NCBI GenBank assembly: GCA_009692065.1
Contig: SHZY01000001.1
Location: 34,610 to 98,609, forward strand
DNA from: Gemmataceae bacterium
Lineage (GTDB): Bacteria; Planctomycetota; Planctomycetia; Gemmatales; Gemmataceae
Direction of reading: 5' to 3'
DNA: 64,000 nt
This document shows positions 18,579-27,891 of the stretch, one piece after another. Below the pieces are notes generated by a model. The model did no database searches, was not told the DNA's origin, and saw only the letters and a program-made list of their open reading frames with translations. Numbering within the stretch: the stretch's first letter is position 1; every line of letters begins with the position of its first letter. The position numbers were made by a program, and so were the translations under genes.

Positions 18579-20270
18579 ATGCTCCAATGGCTATTGCGCA
18601 ACGTCGTCCTGAAGCTGGTCGCCATTCCCATCCGGCGCCGGCTGCTGGCCTTCGAGGAGGCCACCAAGAACCCGCAGAAATTCCAAGAGGAATTGCTGCG
18701 CCGCATTCTCACTCACCAGGCCCCAACCGCCTTCGGCATCGACCATCACTTCGCGAAGTCGCCAACCCTTGAGGAATTCCGCAAGATCGTTCCCGTGGGC
18801 GGCTACGACTACATCGAGCCCTATATTCAGCGCGTGCTCAAGGGCGAGACCCTCGCGCTCCTGGCCGACCCGAAGATCCACATGTTCGCCATGACCAGCG
18901 GCACCACGGCGACGCGCAAGTACATCCCCGTCACCGACCACTATCTGGCCGACTACAAACGAGGCTGGAACATCTGGGGCCTCAAGGTCTATCGGGATCA
19001 TCCCGGTGTGCGCATGCGGCCGATCTTGCAGATGTCGGGCGACTGGCAAGAATTTCAGACCGAAGCGGGCATCCCGTGCGGCGCCGTCACCGGTTTGACA
19101 GCCCAGATGCAGATGCGCATCGTCCGCTGGCTGTACTGCGTGCCGGCGATCGTCGGCAAGGTCAAGGATCCCGCCGCCAAGTACTATCTCGCGCTCAGGC
19201 TGAGTGTGCCACGCAAAGTGGGGATGATCATTGCCGCCAATCCGAGCACGCTTGTGAACCTGGCCCGCGCGGGCGATCAGGAAAAGGAATCGCTGATCCG
19301 CGACATTCACGATGGGACGCTGTCGAGCCGCTTCGAGTTGCCCGCCGAGGTGCGCGCCGCCGTAGCCGGACGCATCGCCAAGCGCCGCCCCGACCGGGCC
19401 CGCGACCTCGAGAACATCGTCAGCCGGACGGGCACGCTCTACCCCAAGGACTACTGGCCGTCGGAATGCGTCATCGGCAACTGGATGGGGGGCTCGGTCG
19501 GCGCGTATCTCCGCCATTTCCCGAAATACTACGGCGCGACGCCGGTGCGCGACGTCGGCCTGATCGCCAGCGAAGGACGCATGACCATCCCACGCGAAGA
19601 TGGCACCCCCAGCGGTGTGCTTGACATCACCACGCACGTCTTCGAATTTATCCCCGAGGAAGAAGGCGACAGCAAGAACCCGACAGTGCTGGCCGCGCAT
19701 GAATTGAAGGAAGGCCGCACGTATTACATCCTCCTGACGACTTCCTACGGCCTTTACCGCTACAACATTTTCGACGTGGTGCGCTGCACCGGCTTTTTCA
19801 ACAACACGCCGCTCGTGGAGTTCCTGAGCAAGGGTGCCCACTTCGCCAACATCACGGGCGAAAAAGTGTCGGAGCATCAGATCAACGCCGCGATGGCCAG
19901 CGTATTGCGCGATCTCAACCTCAACCTGACAGCGTATAGCGTCGCCCCGGTCTGGGACGACGAGATGCCCTACTATGGCCTGTTCGTCGAACGCACCGAC
20001 CTGGCGAGCCGGGAGCAAGGCGTCCAGCTTGTGCGCCTGCTCGAAGACCGGCTCGGCGGCATCAACATCGAATACGCCGCCAAGCGCGAGAGCCGCCGGC
20101 TTGGCCCGATGCGTTTATGCCTGCTGGCGGCCCATAGCTGGCAGGCATGGGATCGCCAGCGCCTGGCACGCACCGGCGGCACCCTGGAGCAATACAAGCA
20201 CCCGTGCCTGATCGCCGACCCGAAGTTCCGCGACAGCATCACGGTCGAGGAGGAAATCACCCCGATCTAG
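18579..20270 (+). CDS. GH3 auxin-responsive promoter-family protein (acyl-adenylate-forming amide synthetase-like)
   Basis: 'FAMTSGTTATRKYIPVTDHYL', 'ILLTTSYGLYRYNIFDVVRCTGFFNNTPLVEFLSKGAHFANITGEKVSEHQI', 'LARTGGTLEQYKHPCLIADPKF'. Confidence 0.92.
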   Translation: MLQWLLRNVVLKLVAIPIRRRLLAFEEATKNPQKFQEELLRRILTHQAPTAFGIDHHFAKSPTLEEFRKIVPVGGYDYIEPYIQRVLKGETLALLADPKIHMFAMTSGTTATRKYIPVTDHYLADYKRGWNIWGLKVYRDHPGVRMRPILQMSGDWQEFQTEAGIPCGAVTGLTAQMQMRIVRWLYCVPAIVGKVKDPAAKYYLALRLSVPRKVGMIIAANPSTLVNLARAGDQEKESLIRDIHDGTLSSRFELPAEVRAAVAGRIAKRRPDRARDLENIVSRTGTLYPKDYWPSECVIGNWMGGSVGAYLRHFPKYYGATPVRDVGLIASEGRMTIPREDGTPSGVLDITTHVFEFIPEEEGDSKNPTVLAAHELKEGRTYYILLTTSYGLYRYNIFDVVRCTGFFNNTPLVEFLSKGAHFANITGEKVSEHQINAAMASVLRDLNLNLTAYSVAPVWDDEMPYYGLFVERTDLASREQGVQLVRLLEDRLGGINIEYAAKRESRRLGPMRLCLLAAHSWQAWDRQRLARTGGTLEQYKHPCLIADPKFRDSITVEEEITPI

Positions 20271-20513
20271 CCGCTCGCATGTGGCGAGCGACAATGACTT
20301 GCCTTGCGCCTGCGAGTTTCACACACAATAACCCCCCGTGCCAAGTTAATTGGAGCGCGCCGAGCAACCCGCGGAAACCTCCTACAACCCGCATTTCCCC
20401 AACATTCCACTCCTCATCATCGCAAAAACCCTAATTATTCTTGCAAATTGCGTATAATTCCCAGTGTTCGCAGATAGAATTCTCTCGAATTGCCCATCTT
20501 TTCTATTTTTGAG

Positions 20514-20534
20514 CACTCAAACCGGTTTTGAGTG
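20514..20534. promoter_or_regulatory. Palindrome in the AT-rich leader of the Cys-rich gene ('cactcaaaccggttttgagtg')
   Basis: 8-bp perfect arms; a TATAAT box lies upstream at 20453-20458. Function inferred only. Confidence 0.45.
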
Positions 20535-20570
20535 GGTGGGACCAACCTTAACAGACTGAGGAGAAGAGAG

Positions 20571-21413
20571 ATGACGAAGTTCTTGGCGACTGCTTGCTTG
20601 ACCGCCGCGGCTGTGTTCGGCCTGGCCCAAGTCAGCGAGGCGAATGGCTTGTTCCGCCGCTGCCGTGGCTGCGACGCCCCGTGCGCGACGGTCCCCGCAG
20701 CCGCACCGAAGTTCGAGGAACGCAAGGTTACTCGCTACAAGCGGGTCATGGTCGAGAAGGAAATCGACGTGGTCGAGTGCAAGCGCGTCAGCCGCGAAGA
20801 GAAGTACACCTACACGGTGTGCGTGCCGGTGACCAAGGAAGAGAAGCGCAAGATGACCGTGTGTACGCCGACGACGAAGGAAATCGAGTACACCTACATC
20901 GTCATGGTCCCGAAGTGCGTCGAGAAGAAGGTCCAGTGCACGACCTACAAGCTTGAACGCGTGACCATCACCGAGAAGGTCCCGGTTTGCAAGGTCGTCT
21001 GCGTCACCTGCGTCGACGAGTGCGACCGCTGCTTCACGAAGCGTGAACGCGTCACCGTGATCGAAGAGCAGACCCGCTGCTGCCTGAAGCGAGTCCCGGT
21101 CGTCACCGAAAAAACCGTCAAGGTCACGGTGTGCGAACGCGAAGAGCGCAAGGGCAAGAAGACCATCTGCGAGATCGTCAAGACCGAAAAGGAAGTCACG
21201 GTCAAGGTCTGCACCATGGAACAGCAGAAACGCGAAGGCGTCCGCACCGTTTTCGAAATCAAGACCGAGAAGGTCAAGCGCAAAGTCCAGGTGTGCGAGA
21301 TGCAGAAGTACGAAGAGACCATCAAGGTTGCGGTCGGCACGAGCTGCGACAGCGATTGCGGCCGTGGCCATCGCGTCAGCTTCCTCCGCCGTAACAGCGA
21401 TTGCTGCAAGTAA
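20571..21413 (+). CDS. Cys-rich exported protein of the planctomycete YTV type
   Basis: Signal peptide 'MTKFLATACLTAAAVFGLAQVSEA', then repeated 'YTYTVCVPVTKEEKRKMTVC.P', 'YTYIVMVPKCVEKKVQC' units. Purine-rich RBS 'gaggagaagagag' precedes ATG 20571. Confidence 0.9.
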   Translation: MTKFLATACLTAAAVFGLAQVSEANGLFRRCRGCDAPCATVPAAAPKFEERKVTRYKRVMVEKEIDVVECKRVSREEKYTYTVCVPVTKEEKRKMTVCTPTTKEIEYTYIVMVPKCVEKKVQCTTYKLERVTITEKVPVCKVVCVTCVDECDRCFTKRERVTVIEEQTRCCLKRVPVVTEKTVKVTVCEREERKGKKTICEIVKTEKEVTVKVCTMEQQKREGVRTVFEIKTEKVKRKVQVCEMQKYEETIKVAVGTSCDSDCGRGHRVSFLRRNSDCCK

Positions 21414-21450
21414 CCAATAGCCACGGCGCCTTCACGCAGGCGCCGTGACG

Positions 21451-21506
21451 AACGCTCGGCGGTTTCGCGCACGGAGAAGTGCCTGACCGCCGAGCGTTTT
21501 TTTTTT
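21451..21506 (+). terminator. Rho-independent terminator of the Cys-rich protein gene
   Basis: 'aacgctcggcggt ... accgccgagcgtt' stem followed by a T tract; preceded by a second hairpin 'cacggcgcct..aggcgccgtg' (about 21422-21448). Confidence 0.9.
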
Positions 21507-21510
21507 GTAC

Positions 21511-21545
21511 GCGAAAGCCCAGGGACAGCCGTCCCTGGGCTTTCG
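21511..21545. repeat. Hairpin 'cgaaagcccagggac agcc gtccctgggctttcg'
   Basis: Perfect arms between the convergent Cys-rich and DUF1080 genes. Confidence 0.85.
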
Positions 21546-21554
21546 GATTAGAAC

Positions 21555-22202
21555 TTAATCCAACGACTTGATCATCACTTTGCGGAACTCGACGGCGCTC
21601 GAGTGGTTTTGCAAGCCGATGAAGCCCTTCTTGGGGCGTTTTGCGAGCACCGGGTCCTTGCTTGCGTCGGCGTCGATGACTTTTTCGCCGTTGAAGACGA
21701 TGACGATGGAATCGCCCTTGCAGGTGATTTCATAGGCGTTCCACTCCCCTGCCCCCTTGAACATCGCTTTGCTGGGCCCCTGGAAGTGATAGAGGCCGCC
21801 GCAATATTGGTAGGGCTTGAGCTTGCCCTTGTACTGCGGGGCGTTGTCGTCGAGGATCTGGATCTCCATGCCGAGCGCAGACGGTGATTCCTTGCTCTTG
21901 ACGTCGGGCACGCGCAAGAAGACGCCGCTGTTGCCGCCGGCGAAGATGCGCCATTCCAGTTTCAGGATGAAGTCGCCGTACATTTTCTTGGTGCCGATCC
22001 AGCCGCCGCCGGGCTTGGTGACGACGAGCTCGCCCTTGACGGACCACTTGTCCTTGTCGCCGGCGCGCGACTCGCGCACTTCCCAGCCTTCGAGGTCCTT
22101 GCCGTTGAAGAGGGGGACGAAGCCGTCGCGCGTTTGCGCGGAGAGAGCGACGGGAAGAAGCAGAATCAAGGATATCGCGACACGCCGCATGGGGGCCTCC
22201 AA
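21555..22202 (-). CDS. DUF1080 (3-keto-disaccharide hydrolase-like) protein
   Basis: 'DGFVPLFNGKDLEGWEVR', 'YGDFILKLEWRIFAGGNSGVFLR', 'GMEIQILDD', 'GAIYD'-like 'CGGLYHFQGPSK', 'GFIGLQNHSSAVEFRKVMIK'. Confidence 0.95.
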   Translation of the reverse strand: MEAPMRRVAISLILLLPVALSAQTRDGFVPLFNGKDLEGWEVRESRAGDKDKWSVKGELVVTKPGGGWIGTKKMYGDFILKLEWRIFAGGNSGVFLRVPDVKSKESPSALGMEIQILDDNAPQYKGKLKPYQYCGGLYHFQGPSKAMFKGAGEWNAYEITCKGDSIVIVFNGEKVIDADASKDPVLAKRPKKGFIGLQNHSSAVEFRKVMIKSLD

Positions 22203-22311
22203 AAATGGGGTTTATGCTTGTCGGTTCCTGAGTAGATTGACATACTGATCGAACTGTATCCGATGCATGGAGCGGATGCGAGAAGATTCCACTTTTTGAA
22301 GGCCACCGGTC

Positions 22312-22860
22312 ATGTACAACGGCTGGGTCGCCGTCGCTACGTTTCAGGATCCGATTGCCGCGGCAGTCGTCAAGAATTTTCTCGACGCCCAGGGCATCCC
22401 CTCGGAGCTCATCGATGAGGCGACGATCGCCACCGACTGGATGCTCTCGGGCGCCATCGGCGGCATCAAGCTGCAAGTGGCGCCGCTGCACTTGGAGCGA
22501 GCCGAGATGCTGCTCGCGCAAGTCGAGGAAGAGAAAGCCGCTACCGATGACGAGCCGCCTCCGCCGCAAACGGGAATCGCCGCCAGGGAAGTCGCCGAGG
22601 AATTACAGGCCGAGCGTGAGGACAGGGCGCCGATCAACAAGCTGGTCGATCGGATATTTCGCGCCACCGTGTTCGGCCTGATCTTGTGGCCGCTGCAGGC
22701 CTACGCGTTCTGCCTGTTGGTGCAATTGACGAGCGAGGAGGGAGAAGTCAGCCCGAATCGGCGCTGGAAGGTATGGGCGTCGCTGCTCTTGAGCTTGCCG
22801 ATCCTGGGGGTGGCGTTTTGCGTTATCAGCTGGGTCGTCGGCGTGCTATTTCCGAGTTAA
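22312..22860 (+). CDS. DUF2007-like putative signal-transducing membrane protein
   Basis: 'VAVATFQDPIAAAVVKNFLDAQGIPSELID...GGIKLQVAPLHLERAEMLLAQVEEE' followed by C-terminal TM segments. Confidence 0.75.
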   Translation: MYNGWVAVATFQDPIAAAVVKNFLDAQGIPSELIDEATIATDWMLSGAIGGIKLQVAPLHLERAEMLLAQVEEEKAATDDEPPPPQTGIAAREVAEELQAEREDRAPINKLVDRIFRATVFGLILWPLQAYAFCLLVQLTSEEGEVSPNRRWKVWASLLLSLPILGVAFCVISWVVGVLFPS

Positions 22861-22872
22861 GTTTCACTCGTG

Positions 22873-22939
22873 ACGAGCCGCGACCGTGAGGGAGCGGGGA
22901 ACCCGCTTAGGTCAACGCTCCCTGACGGTCGCGGCTCGT
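22873..22939. repeat. Inverted repeat, family D ('ACGAGCCGCGACCGTGAGGGAGCG')
   Basis: Arms 22873-22896 and 22916-22939; same family at 26043-26103. Confidence 0.9.
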
Positions 22940-22970
22940 TTACGATACCGATCGATGCTGGACATGATCG

Positions 22971-24620
22971 TTAGCTCACCGCCTCCTCGCGCATGTCCGC
23001 ATCCGGCACTTCCTGTGCATCCCGCGTCGGATCGGCATTCACCTCGAACCACTCACGGCGGAAGTCGATGCGGGCGCGATTCTTCATTGCCTGGTTGGCG
23101 GTCAACGCGATGATCGCATCGGCCATGGCAGCCCGGCCGTCGCAGCGCGGCTTGAGTTGGTCGCGGTCCGCCTCCATGCCTTCTTCACGCATGCGGATGC
23201 AGTAGGCGAGATGTTCCATTTCCTCGCGGTAGCCCCGGCTCGGCGCATTGTGACCCACGGCATTCTGGCCCGTCAATGCGGCAGCCGACTGGCCGGCGGC
23301 GCTGGCGCGGGCATCCGCCGGCGCAGTCGAAGACGCGTCCACGATGGTCCCGCCGCTGGCCGCCGTCGCCGTCACCTGCGTTGAGCGCCCGGCGAGGCCA
23401 TACAGATAGGCATTCTGCTCGGTTTCGACGATCAAGGTCCCCTTCGAGCCCATGATGCATTCGCCGTACGGCTCGAAGCCATTGGTGCTGATCGAGGAAT
23501 AGGTGACGGTGATGATGTCGTTCTTGCGCGAGCGGGGATCGCGATCATTGTAGTTGAGGCCGGGGAACTCGTAGATGCAGTAGACGTGGTCCTCGACCTC
23601 GCGGTTGTCCTGGTAGAAGTGCGTGCCGCCGACTGCGGTGACGGAGAGCGGCTTCTTCTTGCCGAGGAAGATGCTGCACGCGTCGAGTTGATGGCTGCCG
23701 AGCTCCGCCATGAGCCCGCCGCCGGTGCGCGTGTAGAGTCGCCAGCGCACGAGTTCGTTCAGGTCCTTGAAGCCGGCCGCGCGAATCGTCTCGAGCGAGA
23801 GGTTGCGATCGTCGGCGGGAATGTTCGGCCACCAGCTGTCGAGCATCGGCCGATCGCGATTGGATGCCGTGTCCGGGTTGGGCCGCACGTTGTTGCGATG
23901 CCACAGGGCGCGAATGTGCTTGATGTCGCCGAGCACGCCGGTGTTGACGACCTCGTTGGCGTGGGCGTAGAGCATGCTGTAATGGCGTTGATGGCCAATC
24001 GAGAGCAGCCGGTTGGCGCGGTCGGCAGCGCGGATCATCTGCTTGCACTGCGTGATGTTCCAGGCCATCAGCTTTTCGCACAGCACATGCTTGCCAGCTT
24101 CGAGCGCCTCGATGGTCACTTTCGCGTGCAGATTGAGTGGCAACGCGATGACGACCATCTCGATCTCGGGATCGCGGAGAATCGCGTGGTAGTCTTCTTC
24201 GAGCCGGATGGTCCGTTTGGCGTCGGCGCCGTAGTGGTGGTTGAAGCCGAGGCGCGGCCCGGTCGGTTCACCGGCAAAGATGCGTTTTTGGTTGTAAGGG
24301 CGGATGTCGCTGTAGGCGACGAACTTGACGAAGTTCGGATTGTGCGCGCCGACGAGCACGCCGCCTTCATCACCGCAGCCGATGATGGCCGCCTTGACCG
24401 GGCGCGTCGTCCCGGGAAAGCCGTGCGAGCGGTAACCGAAGTAGGCCGCCGCGGAGACAGGCACGGTGGCGCCGGCGGCGACGAGCCCCTGCATGAAGCG
24501 CCGGCGCGTGATGCCCTGCGGAGCGTGCGCCTGCTGGTCAGCCTCGGCCAGCTTGCCGACTACGCGGGCGAAGTTGCCCTTGCCGGTTTCCTTTTGTTCG
24601 GGGGTCATGTCGAGAGCCAT
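22971..24620 (-). CDS. Gfo/Idh/MocA family oxidoreductase with Tat-like leader
   Basis: 'RRRFMQGLVAAGATVPVSAAAYFGY', 'VKAAIIGCGDEGGVL', 'GKHVLCEKLMAWNITQCKQMIRAADRANRLLSIGHQR'. Confidence 0.94.
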   Translation of the reverse strand: MALDMTPEQKETGKGNFARVVGKLAEADQQAHAPQGITRRRFMQGLVAAGATVPVSAAAYFGYRSHGFPGTTRPVKAAIIGCGDEGGVLVGAHNPNFVKFVAYSDIRPYNQKRIFAGEPTGPRLGFNHHYGADAKRTIRLEEDYHAILRDPEIEMVVIALPLNLHAKVTIEALEAGKHVLCEKLMAWNITQCKQMIRAADRANRLLSIGHQRHYSMLYAHANEVVNTGVLGDIKHIRALWHRNNVRPNPDTASNRDRPMLDSWWPNIPADDRNLSLETIRAAGFKDLNELVRWRLYTRTGGGLMAELGSHQLDACSIFLGKKKPLSVTAVGGTHFYQDNREVEDHVYCIYEFPGLNYNDRDPRSRKNDIITVTYSSISTNGFEPYGECIMGSKGTLIVETEQNAYLYGLAGRSTQVTATAASGGTIVDASSTAPADARASAAGQSAAALTGQNAVGHNAPSRGYREEMEHLAYCIRMREEGMEADRDQLKPRCDGRAAMADAIIALTANQAMKNRARIDFRREWFEVNADPTRDAQEVPDADMREEAVS

Positions 24621-24653
24621 GGGATGCTCCTTGTAAATATCAGGGGTCAGGGG

Positions 24654-25922
24654 TCAGGAATGCGGAACGGCCTTTGGTGATTCCTGACCCCTGGCTCCTG
24701 ACTCCTGGTTCTTGCCGCCACAACAGAACAAACAAATCAACCCGTCCACACCCGCCCAGCGGCCTGTGGGAATGAACGTCAATGCCAACAGGGCGATTGC
24801 CTCGATCAGCGTCTTGTTAACGATCAGGTAGTGGCCTTCGAGCCGCGGGATTTCGGGCCAACCGGGCAGCGGCGGCATGGCGAGGTAGAACGACAGGATC
24901 AGCAGCGCCGTCGCCAGACTGGTCACGCGCGAGAACAGGCCAAGCATCAGGCACGCGCCGAAGATCACCAGGCTGTATTTTACCAGAAAATCGCAGAACT
25001 CAAGCAGACGCCACGAGGTGATCGGCATCCCCTTCGGCTCCGGCATCGGGCCTTTGAGTTTTTGCTCCGACGTAAGCACATCGCTGAGCGGCTCGCGCAG
25101 CTTGGCGGTATTCTCGTCGATAGTCTCCTTCAGCTTGGCGACGGCTACTGCGTCCTTGGTCGTCTTCCACTTGGCGGTGTCGGCTTCGATAGATTTCTTG
25201 AGTTTGGCCCGCTCGGTCTCGTCAATCTTCTTCAGCTTGTCCGTTTCCGCGTCGAGGGTCCGCTTGATGTCGGCCCTAAATTTAGCCAGGTCGGCCTTCG
25301 TGCTCCTCCATTCGGCGTGCGCTTCCTTGTCCATGGTCGGGAACTTGGCCTCGGCGGCACGCACGCGGCTCAGTAGCCGTTCATGCTCTTCGAGCCGTTG
25401 CTTCATGTTCATGTCCAGCTTCAACTCGGGCGGGTACGCCGAAGCCTTCGTGACCGTTTCCGACTTGGAGACAAGATAGGTGAGCGTATCCGACTTGCGT
25501 TGATCGAAGATGCCGCGGGCGCGTTCGAGCTGGTCGGTGGACAGATCATGATGAGCCGCGAAGGCGTTGAGGTAATCGCGCCACTCGCGTTCCAGTTCGG
25601 CCGGGAACGAGCCGTCAGCGCCGACGGTGGCCCTGGCGATCAGACGATCCCCCGGGACCCAACGGTAGACGCCGGCGACAGGGCCCGACGCTTCCCGCAG
25701 GTAGGCCTCGCCGGACCAGGTTGGCGAGGTGATTTTCTCCATGCCCTCGACGAAGCAATGCCAGCCAATCGCGACGCGCAGTCCGATCAGGAAGAACCGC
25801 GTTGCCGAGCAGGAGGTATCCCCCGCCAGCGCCGTGCCGCGCAGCAAGCGCAGCGACAGCATGATCAGGAGCAAGCTGAGGCCGAACAGGGCCAGCAAGA
25901 AACCAGTGAAGATCCAGGTCAT
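24654..25922 (-). CDS. DoxX family membrane protein with long coiled-coil insertion
   Basis: 'FFLIGLRVAIGWHCFVEGMEKITSPTWSGEAYLREASGP', charged K/E-rich middle, 'LVKYSLVIFGACLMLGLFSRVTSLATALLILSFYLAMPP'. Confidence 0.85.
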   Translation of the reverse strand: MTWIFTGFLLALFGLSLLLIMLSLRLLRGTALAGDTSCSATRFFLIGLRVAIGWHCFVEGMEKITSPTWSGEAYLREASGPVAGVYRWVPGDRLIARATVGADGSFPAELEREWRDYLNAFAAHHDLSTDQLERARGIFDQRKSDTLTYLVSKSETVTKASAYPPELKLDMNMKQRLEEHERLLSRVRAAEAKFPTMDKEAHAEWRSTKADLAKFRADIKRTLDAETDKLKKIDETERAKLKKSIEADTAKWKTTKDAVAVAKLKETIDENTAKLREPLSDVLTSEQKLKGPMPEPKGMPITSWRLLEFCDFLVKYSLVIFGACLMLGLFSRVTSLATALLILSFYLAMPPLPGWPEIPRLEGHYLIVNKTLIEAIALLALTFIPTGRWAGVDGLICLFCCGGKNQESGARGQESPKAVPHS

Positions 25923-26042
25923 GAGAGGTCACTTTGAGGAGAATCGGGCGGGCAGTGCAAGCCTTGAGGTTCATCCTTGAGGTTCATCATAAACGGCGGG
26001 GCGAGCTCGGCCAACGAAAAATCGGGTAAAATGCTATTGTCA

Positions 26043-26103
26043 ACGAGCCGCGACCGTAAGGGAGCGGGACGTGCGGCCCCGCTCCCTTACGGTCGCACCT
26101 CGT
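26043..26103. repeat. Inverted repeat, family D
   Basis: 'acgagccgcgaccgtaagggagcggg' with complementary 'ccccgctcccttacggtcgcacctcgt'. Confidence 0.88.
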
Positions 26104-26419
26104 CCGGCACAAACGCTACCGCCGGTATTTTCTACCCAATCCGTAATATTTCCCCCATGCGTACCGTTACGGCGAATTTTATACCAAAAACTCTCAAGTA
26201 GCCTATTGCTGGAACCGGGCAGGTATGCTAAAACTCGAGTTACCGGAATGAGGTCGTGCGCATATCTCAGGACGAGACCCGGATTTCCCCTACGACGTTT
26301 CCATGGATGGCCCGATCGCACTAGCTGAAAGTACCAAGCGCTGGGCTGCGCGGGCGGCTCCGAAAAATCTCTTACCTGGTCCATCCGTACCGTTTCCAAA
26401 CACCCGAGGTTGTGCAACA

Positions 26420-27706
26420 ATGGCGGCAAAGATTCACGTCGAACGCATGATGCACCGCAGCAGCATTGCCGTGGCCGGGGAGTCGGCTGCAAGCTATGCG
26501 CTCATCAAACTCATCCCGTCCGGGCTCGGAGGCGCCTCCAAGTCCATGGGATTGAATCTCGCGCTGGTGCTGGACATGTCCGGTTCCATGTACGAGGAAG
26601 ACGGGACCAGCATCTCACGCCTCAAGCGCGTGCAGGACGCGGCCCTCGCGGCCATCCAAAAACTGAAACCCGATGACACACTGACCATCGTCGCCTTCGC
26701 TCACAACGCGCTGATCGTCCTGCCGCTGACACCGCTTTCCGAAAAAGAAAAAATCGAAGACGCCATTCGCAATATCGAAATGTCCGACGTCGATCCAGGC
26801 GGCACCGCCATGAACGACGGCATGAAGCTGGCGCTCGACGAAATCGAAAAGTCGGCCGGCCCCGGCAAGTTGTCGCAGATCGTCGTCCTCACCGACGGCG
26901 AAACCTCCGGCGAGCAGGATTGCCGCGTGCTTGCCGAACGCGCCCACAAGAGCAAAATCCATCTCACGTTGATGGGCGTCGGCATCGACTGGAAGGCAAA
27001 CCTCATCAAGGACCTCGCCAAGATCAGCGAAGGCAAGTGGTACTACATCGACGTCAACCAGGCCGCCGAGGCCGAACGCATTTTCGTCGAGGAATTCGAG
27101 TCTTTGGCCGCCACCGGCTTCATGAACGTCGAGATGCACATCAAGCCGATGAAGGACATCAAGATCAAACGCATTCGCCAGGTGGTTCCGGAAATCAAGG
27201 AGTTGACGACGACGGAACCCGAGGAACGCCACATCGTCGGGCCGCTCGGAACGCTGCAAAAGGATCAGACCGCCCGCTACGTGCTCGATCTGAGCTTGCC
27301 CAAACGGCCCGACGGCAAGTACGTCATCGCGCAGATGGAAATCACCTACGAAGTCGAGGCCGGCACCCGCGAAAGCACCGGGCCAATCCCGATCGAGATG
27401 ACTTATACCGCCGCGGGCCATGGTTATGTCAACGCCGAGGTTATGAAACACATCGACGAGGTGCAGATCTTCGAGTTGAACAAGAATCTGCAAGTCGCCA
27501 TCGCTTCGGAAAACAAAGAAGAAGTGCAGAGGGTGGCTGAGCAGATCGAGGCCAAGGGCCAGCTGATGGGCCCGCGTGCCGCCAAGAAGACGATGCTTGC
27601 GAGGCAAGTGTTGCAAGAGCTAAACGCCGGCGGCCGCGTGTCGAAGAAGACGCAACTCGCGATGGAAGATTCTGCCCGCATGGCGGAAGAGATGCCGTCG
27701 GGCTGA
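26420..27706 (+). CDS. VWA domain-containing protein
   Basis: MIDAS 'LALVLDMSGSMYEEDGTSISRLKRVQDAALAAIQKL', 'IVVLTDGETSGEQDC'. Start chosen at 'MAAKIHVERMMHRSSIAVAG'. Confidence 0.93.
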   Translation: MAAKIHVERMMHRSSIAVAGESAASYALIKLIPSGLGGASKSMGLNLALVLDMSGSMYEEDGTSISRLKRVQDAALAAIQKLKPDDTLTIVAFAHNALIVLPLTPLSEKEKIEDAIRNIEMSDVDPGGTAMNDGMKLALDEIEKSAGPGKLSQIVVLTDGETSGEQDCRVLAERAHKSKIHLTLMGVGIDWKANLIKDLAKISEGKWYYIDVNQAAEAERIFVEEFESLAATGFMNVEMHIKPMKDIKIKRIRQVVPEIKELTTTEPEERHIVGPLGTLQKDQTARYVLDLSLPKRPDGKYVIAQMEITYEVEAGTRESTGPIPIEMTYTAAGHGYVNAEVMKHIDEVQIFELNKNLQVAIASENKEEVQRVAEQIEAKGQLMGPRAAKKTMLARQVLQELNAGGRVSKKTQLAMEDSARMAEEMPSG

Positions 27707-27716
27707 TAATCAGTCC

Positions 27717-27777
27717 TCGTTTAGCGCCCGCCGATTGGCCGACGTGAACGTAAGCCAATGGGCGGGCGCTAAACGAA
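27717..27777. repeat. Inverted repeat, family B
   Basis: 'tcgtttagcgcccgccgattggc ... gccaatgggcgggcgctaaacga'. Confidence 0.9.
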
Positions 27778-27891
27778 GACAAGAATCATACGGGGAACTC
27801 AATAACGGCGATGCGCGTCGCCTGGGAAACTGACGCTTTGACGGCCAACCTGGCGCCGCCATAGCTCAATGATGCGGAGGTTACTGTAGCC

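Noticed and set aside
18591-20018. 475-aa antisense ORF opposite the GH3 gene (and similar long antisense ORFs, e.g. 42334..44088, 30209..31492, 23586..24680)
   Set aside because: High-GC shadow ORFs with H/D/R-rich composition, no recognisable domain, opposite strongly supported genes.
12370-20270. Ladderane-type biosynthetic cluster
   Set aside because: No radical SAM or phytoene desaturase-like genes in the neighbourhood; only the KS/DH/ACP parts are shared.
25977-26201. Small ORF 'LLSTSRDRKGAGRAAPLPYGR'
   Set aside because: Derived from the family D palindrome.
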